Source: Oscillospiraceae bacterium (GTDB taxonomy: Bacteria > Bacillota > Clostridia > Oscillospirales > Oscillospiraceae). Taken from it: a stretch of DNA of 64,000 bases. Positions 35,405 to 43,787 of this stretch are shown here, piece by piece. The notes below the pieces were generated by a model that searched no databases, was not told the DNA's origin, and saw only the letters and a program-made list of their open reading frames with translations. The position numbers were made by a program, and so were the translations under genes. The stretch is from positions 151,713 to 215,712 of the forward strand of contig JAHHRV010000002.1 in the NCBI GenBank assembly GCA_020025595.1, given 5' to 3'. The first letter of the stretch is position 1; every line of letters starts with the position of its first letter.

Positions 35405-35965
35405 TCAATCCGACAGCAATGCCTCGATTCCGCTTTCCAGACGCTCCTGCGTCAGCATACCTCTTGCGATATTACGGATATAACCGTCTGCATCCACAAA
35501 CAGAGTCATGGGAACACCACTGAGGCCATATCCGATTGCAGCTTCGGAATTGTCATCGTAGAACACAGGGAAAGTAAAGCTTCCGTCGGTCAGGAACTTG
35601 GAAGACTTTTCTCTGGTGTCGCCGAATCCGGTGGACATATTCACCATCATAAACTGAACTTCCTCGCCGTAGGTCTCCCAGGCAGTCTGGAAGTGGGGCA
35701 TTTCTGCCTTGCAGGGGCCGCACCAGCTTGCCCAGAAATTGACAATGACGGGCTTGCCTCTGTAATCGGACAGCTTATGCTCGACACCATCTTCGTCCAC
35801 GGCAGTAAAGTCGGGGGCAGTCTTTTGGGCTGCATCACCGGATGACTGCATCTGCTCGTCCAGAGAAATCTTATCTGCCAGAGTCTGATAGAGCAGAACA
35901 CATCCGCCGATGATAATCGTCAGAGACAGCAGCATTACAATGAGTTTATAAGTGGAATTCTTCAT
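35405..35965 (-). CDS. TlpA/ResA-like membrane-anchored thioredoxin
   Basis: 186 residues. An N-terminal membrane anchor (about 8-28, with a Cys in IIGGC that may instead be a lipobox) is followed by an extracytoplasmic AhpC/TlpA domain. The active site is NFWASWCGPCKAEM near 80, the cis-Pro is in LSGVPMTLF near 150. It is directly downstream of ccdA, which would supply electrons. Role: reduction of outer disulfides or peroxides; the exact target is unknown. Confidence 0.9.
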   Translation of the reverse strand: MKNSTYKLIVMLLSLTIIIGGCVLLYQTLADKISLDEQMQSSGDAAQKTAPDFTAVDEDGVEHKLSDYRGKPVIVNFWASWCGPCKAEMPHFQTAWETYGEEVQFMMVNMSTGFGDTREKSSKFLTDGSFTFPVFYDDNSEAAIGYGLSGVPMTLFVDADGYIRNIARGMLTQERLESGIEALLSD

Positions 35966-35976
35966 ATAAACACTCC

Positions 35977-36639
35977 TTATTTTACAAGATTCAACAGGCG
36001 GTTCAGCACGCCGGTTGCCATCAGGATACCAATCACAACCAGCAGAATACCGCAGACACGATTGATGATGTCATAGTTGCGCTTGATCCAGCTGATGGTG
36101 CTCTTGAGCTGATCGATCAGGACTGCGCTGATCAGGAACGGCACGCCGAGGCCTGCAGAGTAGCACAGCAGCATACCAACGCCCACCATCATACTTCCCT
36201 GCTGAGAAGCCAGCAGCAGTGCAGAGCCCAGGAACACGCCTACGCAAGGAGTCCAGCCAATGGAAAACACGATGCCGAAGATCATGGCAGACCAGAAGGT
36301 CATGTTTGCGGTATTGGTCTGAATCTTGGAACCACGAAACAGATTCCACTTGATGACACCAAGGAAGTTCAGGCCGAACAGGATGACTACCGCACCGCAG
36401 ACAATATTAACTGCTGTATGATAACGCTGCAGGAAGCTTCCCACGGTACCGGCCAGAGCACCCAGTGCAACAAACACAATTGTAAAGCCCAGCACAAAGC
36501 CGGAAGCACATTTCAGCGTTTTCCCCGTAGTGCGAACCGATCCGCCGGCAAAATAGCTGATATAGATCGGCAGCATGGGCAGTAAGCAAGGGGAAATAAA
36601 TGTAATTACGCCCTCAAGAAAAGAAATTAAATATTGCAT
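35977..36639 (-). CDS. ccdA: CcdA-type thiol-disulfide membrane transporter
   Basis: 220 residues with six predicted helices. The first redox Cys lies in ISPCLLPMLPIYISYFAGG near 18, the second in GWTPCVGVFLGSAL near 130, with conserved prolines around both. CcdA carries reducing power from cytoplasmic thioredoxin across the membrane. It forms an operon with the TlpA-like gene 11 bases downstream. Confidence 0.93.
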   Translation of the reverse strand: MQYLISFLEGVITFISPCLLPMLPIYISYFAGGSVRTTGKTLKCASGFVLGFTIVFVALGALAGTVGSFLQRYHTAVNIVCGAVVILFGLNFLGVIKWNLFRGSKIQTNTANMTFWSAMIFGIVFSIGWTPCVGVFLGSALLLASQQGSMMVGVGMLLCYSAGLGVPFLISAVLIDQLKSTISWIKRNYDIINRVCGILLVVIGILMATGVLNRLLNLVK

Positions 36640-36667
36640 ATATTCCTCCTAAATTTTTGGTTTTCTA

Positions 36668-36696
36668 ATCCTATCATATAATTGGGAAATTGACAA
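36668..36696 (-). promoter_or_regulatory. Promoter of ccdA-tlpA
   Basis: On the minus strand TTGTCA (36691-36696), a 17-base spacer and TAGGAT (36668-36673). Confidence 0.65.
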
Positions 36697-36701
36697 TAAA
36701 A

Positions 36702-36725
36702 AACGCACCGCCGAAGCGGTGCGTT
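36702..36725 (-). terminator. Terminator after the M28 peptidase
   Basis: A 10-bp perfect stem with a TTCG tetraloop on the minus strand, then T6. Confidence 0.9.
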
Positions 36726-36747
36726 AAAAAAAGTTTACAATTGCCGA

Positions 36748-37971
36748 TTACTTAGGGCGCTTGCGAGCCAGATACTCGTCCAGCTTTTCCTTCATATTCT
36801 CAGGAATCTCCTTTTTCACCGGGAGGAACTTTGCTTTTGCCATCCGCTCAACAAAGGCACAGATAAAGTCAATATCCTTTGCCATATGCTCCATTTTCAT
36901 AACAGCCATGGTATCATAGCTATTGTGGATGGTTGCTGTATTTCCGGGTGCATCCCGGGCAAAAGTGACCGCAGGGATACCCGCATCAGCAAAGGGTGTG
37001 GAGTCACTGGAATACACGCCCTGTCTGGATTCGATTCCGAAGCCTACTTCATTTGCAAAATAGGAAATGTAGCTGCACAGCTTTTCTTCTGCCGTGGACA
37101 CTGCAACGAATTTACCCATGATCGAGCCGATCATATCCAGGTTTACATTCAACACAATGCGGCCCAGCTCCTCGGGGTGATTCGCAACATACGCCTTTGA
37201 ACCCAGCAGGCCACGCTCTTCGCTGCCGCACCAGAGGATGCGAATGCCATAGTGATGGCTGGTCTTTGCAAAATGCTCGGCCATTGCAAGGATTCCCACG
37301 CTGCCGGACATATTGTCATAGGCGCCCTTGCTCAGGGATGTGGAATCATAGTGTGCCGACAGCACGATATATTCATCTGTCTCACCGGGCAGATCCAGAA
37401 TCACATTTCTGGACTCTCCCTTGTATTCATCCTGAACCAGATGGATTTTAGCCATCTTTGCATCCTGATTGACCAGTGCAATAGCATCCTTGGCATTGAT
37501 ATTCACGCCGGGGATCTTGTTGCCGTTGCTGACATAACTGCGCAGCTCCCGCTGATCGATATCCCGGTCAACATAGTTTGCGTTGCCGTCATAGGTGATA
37601 AAACCAACAGCTCCGTTGTTCAGGATATCCTGATAGCGCCAGTAGCCCATGTAGCCATCGATCATGACAATCTTGCCCTTGCACAGGGACAAACTATAGG
37701 GATCTGTATTGGTTAAATAGTAAAATGGAGCCTCAACAGTGGCAGTTCCGGCATTAAAATAACCTTTACAGGGGATTGTCTTCCCGTCTACGGTCAATGC
37801 AGCTTCCTTGATGGTAGCCATATCCACAGCAAAAGGCTCAATTCGTGCTTCGCATCCAAATTCAGCGCACTGCTTCACCAGATACTCAGCACACTTCAGT
37901 TCCTCAGCCGTTCCGCCGGTACGGATAAAAGCCGTATCCAGAAACAGCTGGTTCATTCTCTGTATATCCAT
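36748..37971 (-). CDS. M28-family zinc aminopeptidase
   Basis: 407 residues from MDIQRMNQLFLDTAF; the start has GGAGAGG seven bases upstream. There is no signal peptide, so it is probably cytoplasmic. A protease-associated insert lies at about 100-180. Zinc ligands and catalytic residues: HYDS near 220, AYDNMSGSVGILAMAEHF (bridging Asp), SEERGLLGSKAY (Glu pair) near 258 and NLDMIG near 285, with a final His in ATIHNSYD. It likely trims short peptides. It has its own promoter and terminator. Confidence 0.9.
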   Translation of the reverse strand: MDIQRMNQLFLDTAFIRTGGTAEELKCAEYLVKQCAEFGCEARIEPFAVDMATIKEAALTVDGKTIPCKGYFNAGTATVEAPFYYLTNTDPYSLSLCKGKIVMIDGYMGYWRYQDILNNGAVGFITYDGNANYVDRDIDQRELRSYVSNGNKIPGVNINAKDAIALVNQDAKMAKIHLVQDEYKGESRNVILDLPGETDEYIVLSAHYDSTSLSKGAYDNMSGSVGILAMAEHFAKTSHHYGIRILWCGSEERGLLGSKAYVANHPEELGRIVLNVNLDMIGSIMGKFVAVSTAEEKLCSYISYFANEVGFGIESRQGVYSSDSTPFADAGIPAVTFARDAPGNTATIHNSYDTMAVMKMEHMAKDIDFICAFVERMAKAKFLPVKKEIPENMKEKLDEYLARKRPK

Positions 37972-38001
37972 AGCAAATCCTCTCCTTACCATAATGAGAC
38001 C

Positions 38002-38029
38002 ATTGTATCACAGTTTCAAAGAATTGCAA
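38002..38029 (-). promoter_or_regulatory. Promoter of the M28 peptidase gene
   Basis: On the minus strand TTGCAA (38024-38029), a 16-base spacer and TACAAT (38002-38007). Confidence 0.65.
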
Positions 38030-38051
38030 TCGCAACTATTATACAAAAAAA

Positions 38052-38071
38052 GAAGCCGAAAAATCGGCTCC
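38052..38071 (-). terminator. Terminator after the DtxR/MntR-type gene
   Basis: A short GAGCCGA/TCGGCTT hairpin followed by a T run on the minus strand. Confidence 0.65.
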
Positions 38072-38073
38072 TT

Positions 38074-38448
38074 TTAATCGTCCAGATGTCGATGCACATG
38101 ATCCTTGATTGCCTGAAAGCTCTCACGACTGATCACATGCTCGATTCGGCAGGCATCTTCTGCTGCAGTTTTTTCGTCTACGCCCAGTGCAACCAAAACC
38201 CGCTTCAAAACTGTATGCTTTTCGTAAATATTCTGAGCAATATCTCTGCCCGCTGGAAGCAGCTTAATCTCGCCGGACTTGTCCATCTCAATGTATCCAT
38301 TATTGCGGAGGTTCTTCATCGCAACGCTGACACTGGGCTTTGAAAACTCCAGTTCAGTGGCAATATCAATCGAACGAACCGTTCCGTTTCGCTGCTGCAG
38401 AATCAGAATTGTCTCCAGATAGTTTTCTGCAGATTGCTGAATAATCAT
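38074..38448 (-). CDS. DtxR/MntR-family metal-dependent repressor
   Basis: 124 residues. The N-terminal winged helix runs from QSAENYLETILILQQR through VRSIDIATELEFSKPSVSVAMKNLRNNGYIE. The dimer and metal-binding half carries EKHTVLKRVLVALGVDEKTAAEDACRIEHVIS, with Glu and His ligands of the MntR/DtxR type. It lacks the C-terminal SH3-like domain, as short MntR-type proteins do. It probably senses Mn or Fe. Monocistronic; no metal transporter is adjacent, so targets are elsewhere. Confidence 0.88.
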   Translation of the reverse strand: MIIQQSAENYLETILILQQRNGTVRSIDIATELEFSKPSVSVAMKNLRNNGYIEMDKSGEIKLLPAGRDIAQNIYEKHTVLKRVLVALGVDEKTAAEDACRIEHVISRESFQAIKDHVHRHLDD

Positions 38449-38478
38449 CAGTTTACACTCCTTCCAGAAATTTATTCT

Positions 38479-38507
38479 ATCCTATCACAAATTGACCAGA
38501 CTTGCAA
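38479..38507 (-). promoter_or_regulatory. Promoter of the DtxR/MntR-type gene
   Basis: On the minus strand TTGCAA (38502-38507), a 17-base spacer and TAGGAT (38479-38484). Confidence 0.65.
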
Positions 38508-38520
38508 CTATAAGGAAAAA

Positions 38521-38546
38521 GGAACCCCATACATCTCAGGGATTCC
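38521..38546 (-). terminator. Probable terminator after the YhcH-like gene
   Basis: An 8-bp stem with one mismatch (38521-38528 with 38539-38546) and T5 on the minus strand. Confidence 0.5.
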
Positions 38547-38569
38547 TTTTGACTCACTTTCATTCGTAA

Positions 38570-39028
38570 TCAAACATGAATCTTAAACACAATTTTCCGA
38601 ACGAAGCAATCCTTCTCCACCGAAAGTCCCGGCAAATGTGCATCAGCGGGCTCCAGAAGCAAAAATGTACCCGCTGTCAGGGCAAAGTCCATTTTTGCGT
38701 CGCCTTCGTAGAATGCGATATCCTTGCCTTTGCTGTAATGCTCTTCCACCAGCTGCACATCGTCAAGATTTGCATAGCGGATCTTTTCCATTCCCTTTGC
38801 AATGTACTGCACATCGATGTAGTCTCTGTGCGCTTCAAACATCATATCAGGTGTTTGCTGCTTAGAGCGGAAGCTCTGAATTGTTGCAAATACACGCTTG
38901 CCATCGATTTCGTAAGTGCCGTCTTCCATGTTGCTTTCATTAAATTTGGCAACAAAGTCAGCAACCAGCTTCAAATCTTTATGAGAATCATAGTATAAAG
39001 ACGCATTTGAGATTTTATCAAAAATCAT
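38570..39028 (-). CDS. YhcH/YjgK/YiaL family protein (DUF386)
   Basis: 152 residues from MIFDKISNASLYYDSH. AGGGTG eight bases upstream sets this start over earlier in-frame ATGs. It is a single cupin-like beta barrel. Conserved features: FEAHRDYIDVQYIAKGMEKI near 80, FLLLEPADAHLPGLS with the metal-binding His, and the Lys/Val C-terminus. The family is tied to sugar metabolism (sialic acid, beta-galactoside and ketogulonate regions in other bacteria) with an isomerase or anomerase role suggested for some. It has its own promoter here. Confidence 0.85.
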   Translation of the reverse strand: MIFDKISNASLYYDSHKDLKLVADFVAKFNESNMEDGTYEIDGKRVFATIQSFRSKQQTPDMMFEAHRDYIDVQYIAKGMEKIRYANLDDVQLVEEHYSKGKDIAFYEGDAKMDFALTAGTFLLLEPADAHLPGLSVEKDCFVRKIVFKIHV

Positions 39029-39044
39029 TTTCATCACCCTGGCT

Positions 39045-39073
39045 ACTATAACAAAATCATCCGTAAAAATCAA
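39045..39073 (-). promoter_or_regulatory. Promoter of the YhcH-like gene
   Basis: On the minus strand TTGATT (39068-39073), a 17-base spacer and TATAGT (39045-39050). Confidence 0.65.
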
Positions 39074-39110
39074 GGAATTCTGTGCAAAATAAATATAAAA
39101 AACGGCAGAA

Positions 39111-39140
39111 AAACTGGATCCCATTTCTGGGATCCAGTTT
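39111..39140 (-). terminator. Terminator after pnuC
   Basis: A 13-bp perfect stem (39111-39123 with 39128-39140) with a T tail on the minus strand. Confidence 0.85.
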
Positions 39141-39204
39141 TGAAAGCATTCTCCGGGTCAGAAGCTTCTCCCGCGAAGAATGGAAGATCTAAAAATCGGT
39201 TCTG

Positions 39205-39891
39205 TTAAGCCTTAATGGACTTGGCAATCTTTCTCCAGTTCCAATAGCCGTATGCGCTGTTACACAGATTGATGACATCCATGATAATGATCAGCACAGC
39301 AGACTTGTCTCCGGATGCCCACACCATGACCCACATTACGATAGACAGAGCGTTGACAATGACCCACATCAGCCACTGTTCAGAATAGCGCAGCAGGTAC
39401 AGCATACTTGCAATGACAGCCACAACCGTTGTCAGAGAATCCATAAATGCGAAATTGCCGCCCATCCATACAAGCATTTCTGCGTACAGGAAGGTTGCCG
39501 CAATGGTTCCAATCGTAGTAAACAGTGCAAACTTGGGAGTCATGTTGCGGAATTTGACCTGGCCATCGTTGGCAGAGTTCTTCTTCCACATAATAATTGC
39601 AGTTGCGCTGACAGGAATGGAATACAGCATATTGTACATTACCTCGCCGTAAAGAGGAATCTTCAGACAGCTGAGCGAATACAGCAGGCTGTTGATGATT
39701 GCAAAATACAGGCCAGCGATTTTACCCTTTGCACCCAGAACCAGATTCAGGCTGCTGGACAGCGTCATTGCCAGCATAAACCAGCTGTCCTTGCTGATGA
39801 TCCATGCAATTGTCTGGAAAATTAAAACGAATGCCAGCCATGCTTTTTCCAGCAGGCTCCAGTCTGCAAAGAACTCCTTAATTCTTTTCAT
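39205..39891 (-). CDS. pnuC: PnuC-type nicotinamide riboside transporter
   Basis: 228 residues with about seven membrane helices. PnuC motifs: GAKGKIAGLYFAIINSLLYS near 55, a helix with YNMLYSIPVSATAIIMWKKN, and the C-terminal SEQWLMWVIVNALSIVMWV and NSAYGYWNWRK. PnuC proteins let nicotinamide riboside in, driven by its phosphorylation. It overlaps the kinase gene by 14 bases and is the third gene of the operon. Confidence 0.92.
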   Translation of the reverse strand: MKRIKEFFADWSLLEKAWLAFVLIFQTIAWIISKDSWFMLAMTLSSSLNLVLGAKGKIAGLYFAIINSLLYSLSCLKIPLYGEVMYNMLYSIPVSATAIIMWKKNSANDGQVKFRNMTPKFALFTTIGTIAATFLYAEMLVWMGGNFAFMDSLTTVVAVIASMLYLLRYSEQWLMWVIVNALSIVMWVMVWASGDKSAVLIIIMDVINLCNSAYGYWNWRKIAKSIKA

Positions 39892-40789
39892 AATATCTCT
39901 CCATCTTTTCTTCGAAAACTTTTTTGTCCATTGTAGGCCCCTGTACGCTCACCACGCACGAAGCCACATAATTTGCCAGAGTACAGCATTTTTCCATATC
40001 GTATCCTTTGGAAAGGCCGCCAATGATGGCGCCGATATGGCTGTCCCCTGCTCCGATTGTATCCACAACCGTTGTCTTTACCGGCGGAACCGTGTGAATC
40101 TGCCCGCCGTCGTAATAAAGCGTGCCGTTTTCGCCCAGCGTGACGATCACGAGATTGCCTGTCTGGCGGTACAGCTCGTGAACCGCCTGTTTCACATCCT
40201 CTTTTCCTGTGTAATCCAATGCCTCTTTTTCATTCAGATGCAGCACAGGATGAGCCAAAAAGATCGTTTCCATGACCTGAGGATCAAGACTGCAAATAAC
40301 GGGGCCAGGCGCAAAGAAAACCTGTTTTCCGGAAAGCTTTGAAAGCCAATTGGCAATCAACATTCCGCATTCTCCGCATACCTCGTATCCTGCCACATAG
40401 ATTCTGTCATACTGGGTCATGTCCAGAGAATCCAGCCACTCCTCTTTGAAGGTTCCTTCACTTCCCTGTACGGTAATAAAGGTCCGTTCGCCGGTAGCTT
40501 CCACCAGAGCCAGGCAATAGCCGTTATCCTGACTCTCATCCCGAATCAGAATATCGTATCCGGCCTGTTCCAGGGTTCTTGCAATGATGTCAGCGTAGGG
40601 CCCCCGGCCTACCGGGACACACAAATCGAGGGGGCAGTCCAGATTTTTCAGTGTGCTTGCAACATTATATGCGCACCCGCCAACCATGGTCTTGCTCTCT
40701 CTGCAGAGGATATCTTCGCCGCTTTTGGGGAGCCGGTCGATTTTCATCAGAATGTCGATGATCGCCGCTCCGACCACCAGTGTCTTCAT
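39878..40789 (-). CDS. PfkB/ribokinase-family kinase of the PnuC operon
   Basis: 303 residues. PfkB signatures: VGGCAYNVASTLKNL near 36 and DTIGAGDSHIGAIIGGL near 243 (catalytic Asp in GAGD; the usual GAGDAF/T is GAGDSH). VNEK-like HLNEKEALDYTG lies near 190. The closest type is the ribokinase/nucleoside kinase branch. It overlaps the ADP-ribosylglycohydrolase gene (ATGA) and pnuC, so the three products must work together. It may phosphorylate the transported riboside, or ribose released from it; the substrate is not readable from sequence. Confidence 0.85.
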   Translation of the reverse strand: MKTLVVGAAIIDILMKIDRLPKSGEDILCRESKTMVGGCAYNVASTLKNLDCPLDLCVPVGRGPYADIIARTLEQAGYDILIRDESQDNGYCLALVEATGERTFITVQGSEGTFKEEWLDSLDMTQYDRIYVAGYEVCGECGMLIANWLSKLSGKQVFFAPGPVICSLDPQVMETIFLAHPVLHLNEKEALDYTGKEDVKQAVHELYRQTGNLVIVTLGENGTLYYDGGQIHTVPPVKTTVVDTIGAGDSHIGAIIGGLSKGYDMEKCCTLANYVASCVVSVQGPTMDKKVFEEKMERYYEKN

Positions 40790-41784
40790 ACGAAGCGCTC
40801 CCTTCCTCTCTGGAGAATATCGATATATCCCTCAAAATCCACATCGTTCTGCTTTTGCAGGATTTCAATATACTCCTTTTTAATGGTGTGCATTCCCGTA
40901 AATGCACCGCAGATTCCACAGGCCATCGCGCCGATGGTATCAGTATCGCCGCCCAGATTTGCGCACATGACACCTGCCTTGTTGGGGTCCTGCGCAAAAT
41001 ATGCCACGGAAATTGCCGCCGGAACAGATTCAATGATGCCAACACCGGTTCCAACGATATCGTACAGCTTCTGAGAAAAAGCCTCCTCATCACCGGCGTA
41101 TGTTTTTGCCAGCTGAATACCGATTTTGGTGCGCTCCTTCAATCTGGGGCTAAAGGTTTCCGCACCCTTGCGGTAGCCATAGTCCTCCACCTGCAGGATG
41201 TCTTCAATCACCGCATCAAAATCATCGTTTACAATGGCGGAGCTGACGCCCATTGCGATCATGGCCGCGCCGGCAATGGTCACATCGCTGGTGTGGGTTG
41301 CCCGAGATACTTCGTACACATAATCCACCAGCTGTTCCTTCTGGGATGGATGAAACAGGCATCCAACGGGCGGAATGCGCATGGCACTGCCGTTGGACAA
41401 AGCACCGTCCGTGGGCGTGGAATCTTCGATTCCGTCACGGATATTCGCAAGGGCGACCTTTGAAGTCGGGCCCAGAATGTTGTTCTCCCAGGCATTCTCC
41501 TTTTCTGCCCAGGCAATCATCCGCATTGCAATATCCTTTACACTGGGGACAAAATCCGTTGCGGACAGTGAATCCAGCAGAACCAGCGCCTGGCTTGTGT
41601 CATCGGTGAACTGTCCACGGGCGTAGTTACAGGCTACATTGTTTTCCGGAGGCCCGTCCAGGAAGTCTGTGATTTTCTTCCCGAAGAATTTTTGGGCTCT
41701 GTACCTGCTCCACAGCTCTGCGGGCATTCCCATTGCGTCGCCCAGTGCCATTCCGTAAAGCGTACCTCCCAGCTTATCTCTCAT
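40786..41784 (-). CDS. ADP-ribosylglycohydrolase family protein
   Basis: 332 residues from MRDKLGGTLYGMALGDAMG; GGGAGAGGG upstream sets the start. Family metal-binding motifs: ARGQFTDDTSQALVLLDSL near 60 (T-D-D), and ANLGGDTDTIGAMACGICGA near 285 (G-D-x-D-T), which coordinate two Mg ions. Members cleave ADP-ribose from protein, or hydrolyse ADP-ribose-like compounds. First gene of the operon with the PfkB kinase and PnuC, under a full-consensus promoter. Confidence 0.9.
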   Translation of the reverse strand: MRDKLGGTLYGMALGDAMGMPAELWSRYRAQKFFGKKITDFLDGPPENNVACNYARGQFTDDTSQALVLLDSLSATDFVPSVKDIAMRMIAWAEKENAWENNILGPTSKVALANIRDGIEDSTPTDGALSNGSAMRIPPVGCLFHPSQKEQLVDYVYEVSRATHTSDVTIAGAAMIAMGVSSAIVNDDFDAVIEDILQVEDYGYRKGAETFSPRLKERTKIGIQLAKTYAGDEEAFSQKLYDIVGTGVGIIESVPAAISVAYFAQDPNKAGVMCANLGGDTDTIGAMACGICGAFTGMHTIKKEYIEILQKQNDVDFEGYIDILQRGRERFV

Positions 41785-41834
41785 ATTTCCCTCTCCCTTC
41801 ATATGAAGTTGATATTACGAGCCGTAACTCTAAT

Positions 41835-41863
41835 ATTATATAAATCCGGCACAGCGATGTCAA
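41835..41863 (-). promoter_or_regulatory. Consensus promoter of the ADP-ribosylglycohydrolase operon
   Basis: On the minus strand TTGACA (41858-41863), a 17-base spacer and TATAAT (41835-41840): both boxes match the sigma-A consensus perfectly. Confidence 0.9.
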
Positions 41864-41907
41864 TTGAGCATTCCTTCCCCAAAAATCCTTAGTTACAGAT
41901 AAAAAGA

Positions 41908-41939
41908 CAGGTTCTGACCGAACATTTCGTCAAAACCTG
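41908..41939 (-). terminator. Terminator after the fructokinase gene
   Basis: An 11-bp stem with one mismatch (41908-41918 with 41929-41939) and T5 on the minus strand. Confidence 0.75.
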
Positions 41940-41963
41940 CCTTCATAGTTATATTTTCCTGTT

Positions 41964-42923
41964 TTACAGCATTTTCTCTTTCTCAATGACCTGAGCATAT
42001 TCCGGGATGCTGGAAATGCCGCCGTGCCTGGTCGTAGACAGTCCTGCGCTGGTGCACGCAAAGCACACTGCATCCCGCAGCTGTTCTTCTGTCAGGGTTT
42101 CAGGAGCTTCATCCAGCTGAAGGAGCTTCCACACAGCGCTTCCGCCGAAGATATCTCCGGCACCGGTGGTGTCGATTACCTGGATATCCATTAGACCGGG
42201 AACCTTTCCTGATGCAACGGCATTCTTGAAATAGCAGCCATCTGCACCGCAGGTGACGAACACCAGCTTGACCCCGAAATTCTCCAGAATATAGTCCGCA
42301 CCTTCTTCTGTGTCCAGTCCAAAGAGGAATTCCACTTCTTCATCGCTGATTTTCACCACATCCGCCTGAGCAAGTCCCCAGAGCAGCTGTTCTTTTGCCG
42401 TGTCCAGATCCTTCCAAAGGGGTTTTCTCAGATTGGGGTCGTAGGTAATCAGCTTGCCTTTCTGCTTTGCATAAGCCACGGCCTTTTGCGTGGCTGTGCG
42501 GGCAGGCTCGTCGGTGAGGGACAGCGTACCAAAGTGGAAAATCTTTGCTTCGTCAATGATGCTCAGGTCCAGCTCTTCAAATCGCAGCTGGGTATCTGCA
42601 CCGGGCTTGCGGGAAAAAGAGAATTCCCGGTTGCCGGTTTCGTCCAGCGTAACAAAAGCCAGAGTTGTAAATACATCGCCTGATGCAATCAGACCTCTGG
42701 TGTCGATGCCGGCTTTCTCCAGAGTCCCGGTCAGCATTCTGCCAAAGGCATCCGTGCCCACCTTGCCCAGCAACGCAGTTTTGGCACCGAATTTTGTCAG
42801 CGCAGCCAGAAAGTTTGCAGGCGCACCGCCGGGATGAGCAGCCATTGTGGGATAACCGTCAGCATCCGTGCTGACGCAGGTAAAATCAATGAGCAGTTCG
42901 CCCAATGCAGCCACATCAATCAT
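41964..42923 (-). CDS. Fructokinase (PfkB family)
   Basis: 319 residues from MIDVAALGELLIDF; GAGG lies seven bases before the ATG, while a GTG six bases earlier is less likely. PfkB signatures: HPGGAPANFLAALTKFG near 31 and DTTGAGDIFGGSAVWKLL near 248 with catalytic Asp in GAGD. The overall match is to bacterial ScrK-type fructokinases. It lies 9 bases after a D-lyxose/mannose isomerase gene in one operon, which would give it fructose to phosphorylate. Confidence 0.88.
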   Translation of the reverse strand: MIDVAALGELLIDFTCVSTDADGYPTMAAHPGGAPANFLAALTKFGAKTALLGKVGTDAFGRMLTGTLEKAGIDTRGLIASGDVFTTLAFVTLDETGNREFSFSRKPGADTQLRFEELDLSIIDEAKIFHFGTLSLTDEPARTATQKAVAYAKQKGKLITYDPNLRKPLWKDLDTAKEQLLWGLAQADVVKISDEEVEFLFGLDTEEGADYILENFGVKLVFVTCGADGCYFKNAVASGKVPGLMDIQVIDTTGAGDIFGGSAVWKLLQLDEAPETLTEEQLRDAVCFACTSAGLSTTRHGGISSIPEYAQVIEKEKML

Positions 42924-42932
42924 GCTCACACC

Positions 42933-43619
42933 TCATTTCGCCGCTGGATATTCGTTGCACAGCAGCCGATACGCAGGCTCGTCCTCCTCGATTTCCGGGA
43001 AACGGCCGACAGGAGGATTAAAGCGGTTATCAGTGTTGTCGTCGTTGCACTGGCTGACCTCGCCCAGCAGAACATTGCCGGTACCGGGCTCTACATTAAA
43101 ATCATGATACATATACTGCTGCACATGGATGCTCTCGCCGGGTGTCAATCGAATCACAGAACCGGCTGGGACTGTGTAGGTTCTTCCGTCGGTGTGGACC
43201 GTCACATCGGATTCGTAGTCGATGGACTCGTCGGGCAGGCTGTTATAGACCTTAATGAGCACATTTCCACCGCCGCGGTTGATGATATCCTCCGTCTTGT
43301 ACCAGTGGAAATGGTTGGGAGAATACTGCCCTTCCTTCAGATACAACAGCTTTTCTGCATAGACCTTGGGATACTTGTCCTTCATCTTCATGTTGCCGTT
43401 GCGGATGGTGATGAGAGAAAATCCCACCTTGTCAAAATCCCCCAGGCCATAGTCGGTAATATCCCATCCCAGCATACAATCTCGGACTTCATCATACTCA
43501 TGGCCGATGGTTTGCCACTGCTCCGGGGTAAAATGGCAGAACGGAGGCAGGTAGCAACAATACTTTTCGCACATTGCTTCCAGCTCCTTCAGAGCCTTGT
43601 TGATCTCGCTGCGTTTCAT
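42933..43619 (-). CDS. D-lyxose isomerase
   Basis: 228 residues, a cupin with the D-lyxose ketol-isomerase signature. Metal ligands are the two His and Glu of SPNHFHWYKTEDIINRGGG near 108, and the His of YMYHDFNVEPGTG near 172. DITDYGLGDFDKVGFSLITIRNG and GEVSQCNDDNTDNRF are typical. Characterised members convert D-lyxose to D-xylulose and D-mannose to D-fructose. With fructokinase next, mannose to fructose-6-phosphate is the likely in vivo route (inference). Confidence 0.9.
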   Translation of the reverse strand: MKRSEINKALKELEAMCEKYCCYLPPFCHFTPEQWQTIGHEYDEVRDCMLGWDITDYGLGDFDKVGFSLITIRNGNMKMKDKYPKVYAEKLLYLKEGQYSPNHFHWYKTEDIINRGGGNVLIKVYNSLPDESIDYESDVTVHTDGRTYTVPAGSVIRLTPGESIHVQQYMYHDFNVEPGTGNVLLGEVSQCNDDNTDNRFNPPVGRFPEIEEDEPAYRLLCNEYPAAK

Positions 43620-43660
43620 AGATAATTGCTCCTTTCCAGTACCGGATTTCTTTTAATCGT

Positions 43661-43689
43661 ATCTTAGCAAATCTGTTTTTACTAGTCAA
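43661..43689 (-). promoter_or_regulatory. Promoter of the lyxose isomerase-fructokinase operon
   Basis: On the minus strand TTGACT (43684-43689), a 17-base spacer and TAAGAT (43661-43666). Confidence 0.75.
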
Positions 43690-43746
43690 CTCAGCCGGGA
43701 GCCGTCAACCAAATTTTACATGAATGAAACCTTACACACAAAAAAG

Positions 43747-43772
43747 CAGCAGATGACGCTTCACCTGCTGCC
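43747..43772 (-). terminator. Terminator after the CBS gene
   Basis: An 11-bp stem with mismatch (43747-43757 with 43762-43772) followed by T6 on the minus strand. Confidence 0.75.
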
Positions 43773-43787
43773 TTTGCATATATCAAG

